A stretch of 64,000 bases of DNA from CAZEKB01 sp964512225 (GTDB taxonomy: Bacteria; Myxococcota_A; UBA796; UBA9615). Made by a program: the position numbers and the translations under genes. The notes under the pieces are model-generated. The model made no database searches and was not told the origin of the DNA. It saw nothing but the letters and a program-made list of their open reading frames with translations. The stretch spans positions 4,164-68,163 of the forward strand of contig CAZEKB010000028.1 in assembly GCA_964512225.1 (NCBI GenBank), written 5' to 3'. This document shows, piece after piece, positions 1 to 7,247 of the stretch (position 1 is the first letter of the stretch; each line of letters opens with the position of its first letter).

Positions 1-256
1 GGGCGGGCCGACCCACTACGAGGACCTGCCGACCTGGAACGTGCGCGGCCACCGCGCCGCGGCGGCCTACCTGGGGGAGGCGCTCGCCGCGACCGGCACG
101 ATCCCGCCACACGACCGCGACGCGCTGCGAGCAGCGCTCACGGCCGCGGCCCCCGAGGGAGCGACGGAGACCCGGTTCGACGGAGGCTTCCGCCCGTCGC
201 GAGACCTGGCCGCTCGGGTCGTCCGATGGGAGACGGCGGCGACGTTCGCCTGGTGA
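1..256 (+). CDS. C-terminal part of a protein, possibly SGNH-hydrolase-like
   Basis: The reading frame is open from base 2 to a TGA at 254-256, so only the last 84 residues are present and the start lies outside the window. The segment TWNVRGHRAAAAYLGEAL resembles the end of SGNH/GDSL hydrolases, where a conserved His precedes an N-x-x-GH-x-x-x-A helix just before the C-terminus. The expected D-x-x-H is not clear here, so the family is only a suggestion. Composition (Ala/Arg rich, high GC) matches the rest of the window. The gene ends 15 bases before a 51-bp tandem repeat array. Confidence 0.5.
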   Translation, partial: GGPTHYEDLPTWNVRGHRAAAAYLGEALAATGTIPPHDRDALRAALTAAAPEGATETRFDGGFRPSRDLAARVVRWETAATFAW

Positions 257-270
257 GCGGGGGGGCTGCC

Positions 271-488
271 GCTCGGAACTCGGGGACATCCCCCATCTCG
301 CCGAGTTTCGAGCGCATTCCCGCTCGGAACTCGGGGACATCCNNNNNNNNNNNNNNNNNNNNNNNNNNNNNNNNNNNNNNNNNNNNNNNNNNNNNNNNNN
401 NNNNNNNNNNNNNNNNNNNNNNNNNNNNNNNNNNNNNNNNNNCCATCTCGCCGAGTTTCGAGCGCATTCCCGCTCGGAACTCCCTGGA
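271..488. repeat. 51-bp tandem repeat array 1, interrupted by an assembly gap
   Basis: The motif GCTCGGAACT recurs at 271, 322 and, after the gap, 472. The first two are exactly 51 bp apart. Each unit contains a long dyad, CGAGTTTCGAGCG then CGCTCGGAACTCG, which pairs over 13 bp with one G-T pair around a 6-nt loop. A second short hairpin, GGGG-ACAT-CCCC, follows. There are no spacers, so this is not a CRISPR. Copy number is unknown because 100 N interrupt the array. The unit aligns over its full length with array 3 at the other end of the window (opposite strand). Confidence 0.85.
343..442. other. assembly gap (100 N) inside repeat array 1
   Basis: Exactly 100 N replace the middle of the array, the usual placeholder length for a scaffold gap of unknown size. 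Matching repeat units on both sides indicate that the missing DNA is more of the same array. Confidence 0.98.
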
Positions 489-550
489 ATCCGCCATTCG
501 GCAGAGTTACGCGCGGGTCCCGGCAACCCGGGATCCGCAATCCTCCAGCC

Positions 551-1078
551 ATGCGCCGAGCCGTCCGCCCCGCCGCCCGCCTCGCCCTCATCTTCGCCGT
601 CCTCGCCGCCTGCGCCCCCGTCCGGAACGAGGCCGACGAAGCCGACGACGACGTCGTCGACGGGACCCACCTCGAGACGTTGTGGCGATCCCTCGAGTCG
701 GGGACCTGCGCGGTCGTGCCCGAGGGCGACGTCCTCCTCGCCACCGGGGCGGCCACCGGCACGACGGGGCTCTGGTACGACGTCGCGTGCGTGTGGACCG
801 GGGGCAACGCCTCCTCCGTCACCGTCGTCGTCGACTACTTCGACGAGCGGGCCGGCGGCGACTTCGAGGCGTCCGACGTGCGCGCGGTGGATGCCGGCGG
901 CCGGCTCGTGACCATGGAGGGCGACCTGGGATCGCTGCACGTGCTCCCCGGCGAGACCTGGACGCTCAACGGCTGGTGGGAGGGCGACTTGGTGGGCACG
1001 GACGCCGCGGGCGGGACCGCGCTCCTCGAAGCGGTCGTCTTCAAGGACTCCGCCGTCGAGTCCGTCGTCGGACGCTGA
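551..1078 (+). CDS. secreted lipoprotein, unknown function
   Basis: A protein of 175 residues starting with a type II signal peptide: Arg-rich N-terminus, hydrophobic stretch, and lipobox LAAC at residues 18-21. It should therefore be lipidated and tethered to the membrane after export. An acidic linker (EADEADDD) follows the Cys. The rest is probably a single beta-rich domain rich in Val, Thr, Gly and Trp, with two further Cys near residues 57 and 80 that could form a disulfide. I do not recognise the family. It lies just after repeat array 1 and converges on the phosphate transporter gene. No clear Shine-Dalgarno is visible before the ATG. Confidence 0.75.
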   Translation: MRRAVRPAARLALIFAVLAACAPVRNEADEADDDVVDGTHLETLWRSLESGTCAVVPEGDVLLATGAATGTTGLWYDVACVWTGGNASSVTVVVDYFDERAGGDFEASDVRAVDAGGRLVTMEGDLGSLHVLPGETWTLNGWWEGDLVGTDAAGGTALLEAVVFKDSAVESVVGR

Positions 1079-1080
1079 GC

Positions 1081-1160
1081 GCCGACCGGGACCGAGCCGA
1101 CCGCCGACCGGGACCGAGCCGACCGCCGACCGGCACCGAGCCGACCGCCGACCGAGGACC
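1081..1160. repeat. 22-bp tandem repeat between convergent genes
   Basis: The unit GACCGGGACCGAGCCGACCG(CC) starts at 1084, 1106 and, with one change, 1128, followed by a degenerate fourth copy. It fills the space between two convergent genes. Its GC-rich, self-complementary content could hinder transcription read-through, but no U-tract terminator is seen. Confidence 0.7.
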
Positions 1161-1171
1161 GGCCGAGCCGC

Positions 1172-2872
1172 TCAGAGCTGAGACGTGACCTCGGTCCGCC
1201 GGACGATGGAGACGGCGCGGTCGCCGATCCCCTCCATCTCCGTGAAGACGTCGAGCAGCGCGAGCGACGTCCGCACCTGCTCCCCGTCCCCTTGGCGGAG
1301 GCGGTCGATCTCCTGCGCGCGCAGCTCCCGACGGAGCGCGTCGATGCGGTCCTCGAGCTCCTCGGCGTGCTGGGCGGCGCCCCCGGAGGCGAGGTACCGC
1401 TTGAGGTTCTCGAGCGACTCCGTGACGGCGGCGCCCATGCGGGAGACCCGAGCTCGCTCGAGATCGGACAGGTGGGTGTCCTTCTCACGCAGCCGCACCG
1501 CGATGCGGACCAGCACCGCGCAATGGTCGCCGATACGCTCCAGCTTGTGGGAGTTCGACGCGAGCTCGACGATCTTGCGCGCGGCCACCGCCGACGTGGC
1601 CGCCCGAGCGACCCGGGTCAGGTAGCCCGACACCTCGATCTCCAGCTTGTCCAGCAGGTCCTCGCGCTCGAGGATGTCCTCCACCATCGAGCCCAGCGAC
1701 TCCTTCGGGTTGTCGAGGATGTGCTGCACGTCCGCGAACATCCCCGCGGCGATCTCGGTCATGCGCTCGATCTCTTTGCTGACCTGCACCAGGAGCAGCT
1801 CCGGCGTCTCCACCAGCGCGGGCACGAGGTACTTCGACTCCGTGCGCTCCGCGCGATCGGGGACCCAGCGCGTCACCAGCCGCTCCAGGTGGCCCACCAG
1901 CGGGAGCATCATCGCCGTGTTGAGGACGTTGAACAGCGTGTGGAACGCCGCGAGGTGCGTCGTGACGATGGTGCGCGCGGTGCCGAGCGCGTCGGGGTCG
2001 TCCTGAAGGGCCGTGAAGTCCACCGAGGGGCTGCCCGGCAGGACCTGATCGACGACGGGGAGCAGGAACACCCCCATGAGCGCTACGGCCCAGGCCGCGC
2101 CTACCATGTTGAATATGAAGTGAGCCCGAGCCGCCCGCACCGCCGCCGCCGGCCCTCCGATCGCCGCGAGGTTGGCCGTGGCCGTCGTGCCGATGTTCTC
2201 GCCCAGGACCATCGCCGCCGCGAGCTCGTAGGGGAGGATCCCCAGGGCGGCGAGCGTCAACGTCAGCGTCATGGTGGCCGAGCTGGACTGCAGCAGCACC
2301 GTGAGGATCGACCCGATGCCCACGAAGACGAGCGTGGAGACGAAGCTGCCGTTGGCGAAGCGCGCCACCCAGGCCATCTGCTCGCCGTCGACGTCCGGCA
2401 CCGAAGACTTGAGGAGGCTCAGACCGAGGAACAGCAGCCCGAAGCCGATGAGCGTCTCCCCGATCTGCTTGCGCCGCGCGCCCCGCAGGAACGTCATCCC
2501 GAACCCGAACCCGATGGCCGGGAGCGCGAAGGCCGTGATCTTCACCTTGAACCCGAGCAACGCCACGAGCCAGCCGGTCATCGTGGTGCCGATGTTGGCC
2601 CCCATGATCACGCCGATGGCCTGGGTCAGGCTCAGGAGCCCCGCGGTCACGAAGCTCACCACCATGACCGTGGTCGCGGAGCTGGACTGCACCGCGCACG
2701 TCACCGCGAGACCCGTCAGGACGCCGCTGAATCGGTTGCCGGTGACGGCCCCGACCATCCGCTTGAGTTGACTACCGGCGACCTTCTGCAGCCCCTCCGA
2801 CATCATCTTCATGCCGACGAGGAACACGCCCAGGGCGCCGAGAAGCTCGAGGAGAAGCTGAAGCGTCTTCAT
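1172..2872 (-). CDS. Na+/phosphate cotransporter with PhoU-like domain
   Basis: A 566-residue inner membrane transporter of the Na/Pi-cotransporter II family (NptA/YjbB-like), expected to move inorganic phosphate with sodium. The N-terminal two thirds carry the two inverted family repeats, each marked by a QSSSAT signature (QSSSATTVMVV near residue 62 and QSSSATMTLTL near 195). The C-terminal 200 residues are charged and helical (ERIGDHCAVLVRIAV, MEGIGDRAVSIVRR), typical of the fused PhoU-like domain that senses or gates phosphate flux. ATG start at 2872. Length fits the family. It is transcribed away from a small membrane protein gene, and paired TGTGACA repeats lie upstream. Confidence 0.93.
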   Translation of the reverse strand: MKTLQLLLELLGALGVFLVGMKMMSEGLQKVAGSQLKRMVGAVTGNRFSGVLTGLAVTCAVQSSSATTVMVVSFVTAGLLSLTQAIGVIMGANIGTTMTGWLVALLGFKVKITAFALPAIGFGFGMTFLRGARRKQIGETLIGFGLLFLGLSLLKSSVPDVDGEQMAWVARFANGSFVSTLVFVGIGSILTVLLQSSSATMTLTLTLAALGILPYELAAAMVLGENIGTTATANLAAIGGPAAAVRAARAHFIFNMVGAAWAVALMGVFLLPVVDQVLPGSPSVDFTALQDDPDALGTARTIVTTHLAAFHTLFNVLNTAMMLPLVGHLERLVTRWVPDRAERTESKYLVPALVETPELLLVQVSKEIERMTEIAAGMFADVQHILDNPKESLGSMVEDILEREDLLDKLEIEVSGYLTRVARAATSAVAARKIVELASNSHKLERIGDHCAVLVRIAVRLREKDTHLSDLERARVSRMGAAVTESLENLKRYLASGGAAQHAEELEDRIDALRRELRAQEIDRLRQGDGEQVRTSLALLDVFTEMEGIGDRAVSIVRRTEVTSQL

Positions 2873-2917
2873 TGCGCCGGGACACTACGGGGGCGCGCAC
2901 GGGAAGACCAGAGCGAC

Positions 2918-2952
2918 CGAAAATGTCACAAAGGGCGATCGAAATTGTCACA
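2918..2952 (-). promoter_or_regulatory. candidate operator: two TGTGACA repeats 22 bp apart
   Basis: On the minus strand TGTGACAATTTCG and TGTGACATTTTCG (12 of 13 identical) stand exactly 22 bp apart, 46-80 bp upstream of the phosphate transporter start and within the divergent intergenic region. Twenty-two bp is two helical turns and twice the 11-bp repeat step of Pho boxes, so a PhoB-type or CRP-type regulator is conceivable. The assignment is inference. Confidence 0.45.
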
Positions 2953-2988
2953 GAAGCGTCGCTCACGGCGCACAGGCGACATGGCGGG

Positions 2989-3426
2989 GTGAGCGACGGA
3001 GGCGTACCGTGCCGATCGGTGGCTGCCGACCCCTCCCCCGTCCGGACTCCCGTAGGCGTGCGCGGCGCCCCGCGGTGGGTGCGGATCACGCTCCGGTCCG
3101 CCCACATCCTCGCCTTCTCGGGCTTCGTGGGCGGGGTCGCCTTCAACGTGGACGAAGCCCGCCTCACGCCGTGGACCGCCGCCGCCGTCGCCACCGGGCT
3201 CGCGCTCGCCGCGTCCTACGTCGTCACCGACGGACGCCGCTTCCTCACGGAGCTCCGGGGGTACGCGCTCTACGTCAAGCTGGTCCTCCTCCTGGGAGTC
3301 CCGTTCGTCTCCGAGCCGCTGCGACTGCCGCTCCTGGCCGTGATCGTCCTCCTCGCGGGCTGGTTCAGTCACATGCCGGGGACCTGGCGGTACTGGTCGC
3401 CGGGGAAGCCGAAGCCCTGGGCCTGA
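2989..3426 (+). CDS. small multi-pass membrane protein, unknown
   Basis: Probably 145 residues from the GTG at 2989. A GTG at 3019 is an alternative, and upstream in-frame codons overlap the divergent transporter gene and look untranslated. Four hydrophobic segments are visible (about ILAFSGFVGGVAF, AAAVATGLALAASYVV, LYVKLVLLLGVPF, LLAVIVLLAGWFSH), and the C-terminus reads HMPGTWRYWSPGKPKPWA. The single His in the first segment and another before MPG could be metal or heme ligands, but this is not established. I do not recognise the family. A repeat array begins immediately after the stop codon. Confidence 0.65.
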   Translation: MSDGGVPCRSVAADPSPVRTPVGVRGAPRWVRITLRSAHILAFSGFVGGVAFNVDEARLTPWTAAAVATGLALAASYVVTDGRRFLTELRGYALYVKLVLLLGVPFVSEPLRLPLLAVIVLLAGWFSHMPGTWRYWSPGKPKPWA

Positions 3427-3439
3427 CGGGCCCACCCAC

Positions 3440-3662
3440 CGGGCATGAGAAACGATCGTCGCCCCGGGCACCTCGGNNNNNNNNNNNNNNNNNNNNNNNN
3501 NNNNNNNNNNNNNNNNNNNNNNNNNNNNNNNNNNNNNNNNNNNNNNNNNNNNNNNNNNNNNNNNNNNNNNNNNNNNACCGCGCATGAGAAACGATCGTCG
3601 CCCCGGGCACCTCGGCCGGGCCCACCCACCGCGCATGAGAAACGATCGTCGCCCGCACCTCG
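3440..3662. repeat. 51-bp tandem repeat array 2, interrupted by an assembly gap
   Basis: The motif CGCATGAGAAACGATCGTCG starts at 3581 and 3632, exactly 51 bp apart, and a near-identical copy precedes the gap at about 3442. Each unit also carries GGGCACCTCGGCCGGGCCCA, and ACGATCGT is a perfect palindrome. The last copy is shortened (CGCCCGCACCTCG). The unit sequence differs from arrays 1 and 3 but the period is the same. The array plus its gap fills most of 3427-3779, and I see no gene in that stretch. Confidence 0.85.
3477..3576. other. assembly gap (100 N) inside repeat array 2
   Basis: A second run of exactly 100 N, again flanked on both sides by units of the same 51-bp repeat, so the assembler failed across the array. 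Confidence 0.98.
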
Positions 3663-3779
3663 TCACCCCGTTCGTTCACCCGCCGTATCAACGGATGTGA
3701 TGGTCGTCAGAGCGGGATTCCTGCGTTGCTCTACGGTCGGGGGGCGTCGCACCCCCGCGGCGCTGGGAGCGAGGCGACG

Positions 3780-5297
3780 ATGTATGAACTGCGACTCGGT
3801 TTCGTAGCGGCGGCGACGCTGCTGCTCGCGTGCAACCCTGGACCCGTGCAGGTGGCTTCGGCGCCCGTCGTGAAGGCCGCCTCTCCGGGGGACCTGACCG
3901 CCCCGCACTCGTCCACAATGCGCGACGCAGAGCCCGTCGGGGAGCCCGTCGATGCGATCCTCACCCAGGCCCCCGAGGTGCCGCCGCCCACCGGACGGAC
4001 CGCGCCCGCGAAGGTCGTGGTGCACCTCGAGGTCGTGGAGAAGGTGATGCCCATCAGCGAGGGCGTCGACTACACGTTCTGGACCTTCGGCGGCGACGTT
4101 CCGGGCAGCTTCATCCGGGTTCGACAGGGCGATACAGTGGAGTTCCACCTCGCCAATCACCCCGACAGCAAGATGCCGCACAACATCGACCTGCACGCGG
4201 TCACCGGCCCCGGCGGCGGCGCGGCGAGCTCCTTCACGGCGCCCGGCCACTCGAGCCGGTTCACGTTCAAGACCCTCAACCCCGGCCTGTACGTCTATCA
4301 CTGCGCCACCGCCCCGGTGGGCATGCACGTCGCCAACGGCATGTACGGGCTGATCCTCGTGGAGCCGCCCGAGGGGCTGCCCGAGGTGGATCGCGAGTAC
4401 TACGTGATGCAGGGCGACTTCTACACGGTGGGCAAGTACCGAGAGAAGGGGCTGCAGCCGTTCGACATGCAGAAGGCCATCGAGGAGAACGCGACATACG
4501 TCCTCTTCAACGGTCGCGAGGGCTCCCTGCTGGGTGACAACGCGCTCCAGGCGAACGTGGGCGAGCGCGTCCGCCTCTACGTGGGCAACGGCGGACCCAA
4601 CCTGGTCTCCAGCTTCCACGTCATCGGCGAGATCTTCGACAACGTGCACTACGAGGGCGGCCTCAAGGGCCAGGAGAACGTGCAGACCACCCTCATCCCC
4701 GCGGGCGGCGCGGCCTTCGTCGAGTTCGAGGTCGAGGTCCCCGGCACCTACATCCTCGTCGATCACTCGATCTTCCGGGCGTTCAACAAGGGCGCGCTGG
4801 GGATGATGAAGGTCGAGGGCGCCGAGGCGAAGGGCATCTACTCGGGCAAGGAGGTCGACGCGACCTACCTCGCCGACAAGGCCGACGAGGGCTCGCCCGT
4901 CGTGATCGCGAAGGCCGCCGCCTCGGGCGCTTCCAAGGCGGACCGCATCGCCGCGGGCAAGGCGCTGTTCGCAGGCACCTGCTCGACCTGTCACATGGCG
5001 GACGGCGCCGGCGTCGACAACGTCTTCCCGCCCCTCGCGGGCTCGGACTACGTCGCCGCGGCCGGGGCGCAGAAGATCGCCGGGATCGTCCTCAACGGGC
5101 TCACCGGCCCCGTCAAGGTCAACGGCAAGGACTACAACTCGGTCATGCCGCCGATGTCGCAGCTGAACGACGACGAGATCGCCAACATCACGACCTTCGT
5201 CCTCAACAACTGGGACAATCCCGGAGGCGAGATCAGCGCCGAGGCCGTCGCCAGGCTGCGGGCAGGCACCGATCGACCGCCGGGCGCCGCTCACTAG
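3780..5297 (+). CDS. nirK: copper nitrite reductase fused to cytochrome c (lipoprotein)
   Basis: A 505-residue NO-forming nitrite reductase (nitrite to nitric oxide, periplasmic). ATG at 3780 follows a purine-rich site, and lipobox LLAC near residue 18 predicts lipid anchoring. Two cupredoxin domains are present. MPHNIDLHAVTGPGGG (H134, catalytic Asp 137, H139) and YHCATAPVGMHVANGM (H174, C175, H183, M188) supply type 2 and type 1 copper ligands, and FHVIGEIFDNV and LVDHSIF in the second domain supply the remaining His. Residues from about 390 form a class I cytochrome c domain with CSTCH at 401-405 and a VMPPM Met segment near 457. This domain order is known in heme-c-fused NirK proteins and gives a built-in electron donor. 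First gene of the nirK-nirV-sco-DUF420 operon. Confidence 0.96.
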   Translation: MYELRLGFVAAATLLLACNPGPVQVASAPVVKAASPGDLTAPHSSTMRDAEPVGEPVDAILTQAPEVPPPTGRTAPAKVVVHLEVVEKVMPISEGVDYTFWTFGGDVPGSFIRVRQGDTVEFHLANHPDSKMPHNIDLHAVTGPGGGAASSFTAPGHSSRFTFKTLNPGLYVYHCATAPVGMHVANGMYGLILVEPPEGLPEVDREYYVMQGDFYTVGKYREKGLQPFDMQKAIEENATYVLFNGREGSLLGDNALQANVGERVRLYVGNGGPNLVSSFHVIGEIFDNVHYEGGLKGQENVQTTLIPAGGAAFVEFEVEVPGTYILVDHSIFRAFNKGALGMMKVEGAEAKGIYSGKEVDATYLADKADEGSPVVIAKAAASGASKADRIAAGKALFAGTCSTCHMADGAGVDNVFPPLAGSDYVAAAGAQKIAGIVLNGLTGPVKVNGKDYNSVMPPMSQLNDDEIANITTFVLNNWDNPGGEISAEAVARLRAGTDRPPGAAH

Positions 5298-5315
5298 CAC
5301 GCCGAGGGAGACCGT

Positions 5316-6083
5316 TTGCGAGTCCTCGTCCCCCTGCTGGCCGTCTCCGTCCTCGCGGGGGCGCCGGCGGCGCTGCACGACGTCGGACCGGGGACCTGGC
5401 GACCCCTCTACCCCGCCGAGGGCGAAGAGGAGATCCGGGTCCCCGCGTTCCGGCTCGAGGAGCGGACCGTGACCAACGCGGAGTTCCTCGAGTTCGTCGC
5501 CGACCACCCGGAGTGGCGGCGCGGCGAGGTGCCCGCGCTGTTCGCGGACGAGGGCTACCTCGGCCACTGGGAGGCGCCGCTCTCCGCGGGCGCGGCGATC
5601 CGGGACCGCCCGGTGACGCGCGTGAGCTGGTGGGCTGCTCGCGCCTTCTGCGAAGCGCGGGGGCGACGCCTGCCCTACGAAGCGGAGTGGGAGCTCGCCG
5701 CGATGGCGTCCGCCACGAAGAAGGACGCGACGAAGGACCCGGAGCACCTCGCGAAGATCCTCGCCTGGTACGCCCGCCCCTCCGACCACCTCGCCGACGC
5801 GGGCACCGGGCCGCCCAACGCGTGGGGCGTCCGGGACCTCCACGGCTCGGTCTGGGAGTGGGTCGAGGACTTCCAGTCCGCCCTCGTCACGGCCGACAAC
5901 CGGGAGGACGGCACCGTCGACACGTCTCGCTTCTGCGGCGCAGGGGCCGTGTCCGCCGCGGTGAAGGAGGACTACGCGGCGTTCATGCGCCTCGCCTTCC
6001 GCTCGTCGCTCTCGGGGAGCTACACGACCAAGAACCTGGGGTTCCGGTGCGCCGCGGACCCCGACGATGGGGAGCCGAGATGA
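5316..6083 (+). CDS. nirV: NirV-like formylglycine-generating-enzyme family protein
   Basis: A 255-residue exported protein starting at TTG 5316, 6 bases after a GAGGGAG ribosome site and 18 bases past the nirK stop. A short signal peptide (LLAVSVLAGAPAA) is followed by an FGE-sulfatase fold: FRLEERTVTNAEFLEFV, PVTRVSWWAARAFCEARGRRLPYEAEWE, NAWGVRDLHGSVWEWVEDF and NLGFRC. NirV proteins of this family often accompany nirK in denitrifiers, although their exact role in NirK maturation is not settled. The catalytic Cys pair of true formylglycine-generating enzymes is not evident, so sulfatase activation is unlikely. It overlaps the next gene by ATGA. Confidence 0.85.
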   Translation: MRVLVPLLAVSVLAGAPAALHDVGPGTWRPLYPAEGEEEIRVPAFRLEERTVTNAEFLEFVADHPEWRRGEVPALFADEGYLGHWEAPLSAGAAIRDRPVTRVSWWAARAFCEARGRRLPYEAEWELAAMASATKKDATKDPEHLAKILAWYARPSDHLADAGTGPPNAWGVRDLHGSVWEWVEDFQSALVTADNREDGTVDTSRFCGAGAVSAAVKEDYAAFMRLAFRSSLSGSYTTKNLGFRCAADPDDGEPR

Positions 6084-6751
6084 ACCGAGCCCTGATCGCA
6101 GCGATTCTCCTGAGCGCCGGCTGCAGCGGGTCCGGCGGGCAGGACGCCCAACGGCCCGACGCGCCCGCGGACCACGACGCACACGCGATGGACCACGACG
6201 CACACGCGGGCATGGACCACGACGCACACGCGGGCATGAACCACGAGGCGCTGCCCGCCGCCGAGACGGTGCCGGGGGCGTCGCTTCACCAGCTCGAGGT
6301 CCCCCTGACCTCGCACGCGGGCGAGCCCATCGACTGGAGCGGCTTCCGCGGAGGCCCGGTCCTCGTGAGCATGATCTACACGTCGTGCTCCACGGCCTGC
6401 CCGATGATCGTGGCCGAGGTCATGCGGATCCACGAGGCGGCGGGGGTGCCGAACGCGAAGGTGCTGCTCGTATCCATGGACCCGGAGCGGGACACCCCCG
6501 AGGCGCTCGCCGCCATGAAGGCGAAGCACGACCTGGGGCCGGAGTGGACGCTCGCGCACTCCGACGACGCGGGGACGCGCATGGTGTCGGCCGCCCTGGG
6601 GGTGCGCTACCGCAAGCTGCCCAGCGGCGACTTCAACCACAGCCAGGTCATCGCGCTGCTCGACGGCGACGGCGTCATCGCCGCGCGCGCCGAGAGCCTG
6701 GGCCCCCAGCGGGACGTCGTGATCGCGGGCCTGAAGACCCTCGCTAGGTAG
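6080..6751 (+). CDS. SCO1/SenC copper chaperone with His/Met-rich leader
   Basis: A 223-residue lipoprotein (lipobox SAGC near residue 15) starting at ATG 6080, inside the stop of nirV. Residues about 24-55 hold a repeated metal-binding tract of the type DHDAHAGM in four copies, then the thioredoxin-like SCO domain with YTSCSTACPM (CxxxC) and the distal His in FNHSQVIAL. SCO proteins insert copper, usually into the CuA site of subunit II of terminal oxidases. Here the substrate could be NirK or the CuA subunit encoded by the converging operon. The His/Met tract could collect periplasmic copper. A second SCO of a different design lies at 10281-11252. Confidence 0.9.
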   Translation: MNRALIAAILLSAGCSGSGGQDAQRPDAPADHDAHAMDHDAHAGMDHDAHAGMNHEALPAAETVPGASLHQLEVPLTSHAGEPIDWSGFRGGPVLVSMIYTSCSTACPMIVAEVMRIHEAAGVPNAKVLLVSMDPERDTPEALAAMKAKHDLGPEWTLAHSDDAGTRMVSAALGVRYRKLPSGDFNHSQVIALLDGDGVIAARAESLGPQRDVVIAGLKTLAR

Positions 6752-6752
6752 G

Positions 6753-7232
6753 GTGCACACCCTCGCCGCGGGGCTGTTCGGCGGGCGGGCCGACGTCGTC
6801 ATCGACGCGGTCCTGCTCTCCACGCTGGTCCTGGTGCCGCTCATCGTCTTCGCCTGGCTCCACGCCCGCGGCGGCCGCTACCTCGAGCACCGCAATACGA
6901 TGCTCGTCACGACCGTGCTGCTGTTCATCGCGGTGACGGCCGTGGAGATGGACCTGCGCGCGATGGGCGGCCTCTTCGTCCTCACCGAGGGAGGTCGGTT
7001 CTCCGGGACGACGTTCCTGAAGGTCTCCGCCTACCTGCACGTCGCCATCTCGACCGTCACCGGCGTGTGGTGGGCGGGGCTCATCGGCGTCAGCCTGTGG
7101 AAGTTCCCCAGTCCCCCCGAGCCCGGCGCGTTCGGGCGGTACCACCGGTTCGGGGGCCGGGCCGCGCTCGTCCTCATGGGCCTCACGGGCATCACGGGCC
7201 TGGAGCTCTACTTCATCGCCTTCGTCCTGTGA
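6753..7232 (+). CDS. DUF420 family membrane protein
   Basis: A 159-residue protein with four hydrophobic helices, starting at GTG 6753 directly after the SCO stop, so translation is likely coupled. The layout, with conserved His near the membrane edges (FLKVSAYLHVAISTV, RYHRFGGRAAL), matches DUF420, a family linked to cytochrome oxidase assembly (CtaM-like) and often found beside SCO and oxidase genes. It is the last gene of the nirK operon and converges on ctaB with 15 bases between them. An assembly role in the membrane is inferred from family and context. Confidence 0.8.
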   Translation: MHTLAAGLFGGRADVVIDAVLLSTLVLVPLIVFAWLHARGGRYLEHRNTMLVTTVLLFIAVTAVEMDLRAMGGLFVLTEGGRFSGTTFLKVSAYLHVAISTVTGVWWAGLIGVSLWKFPSPPEPGAFGRYHRFGGRAALVLMGLTGITGLELYFIAFVL

Positions 7233-7247
7233 CGGGCGACGCGGGGC

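Noticed and set aside
343..3576. The two N runs as biological features
   Set aside because: Both are exactly 100 N and lie in repeats, so they are scaffold placeholders.
3663..3779. FNR/DNR box upstream of nirK
   Set aside because: No TTGAT-N4-ATCAA-like site in the correct orientation was found between the repeat array and the start codon.
5513..6079. Long N-terminal extension of the SCO protein upstream of 6080
   Set aside because: It overlaps nirV in another frame and is Arg-rich; ATG 6080 gives a proper lipoprotein signal and an ATGA overlap.
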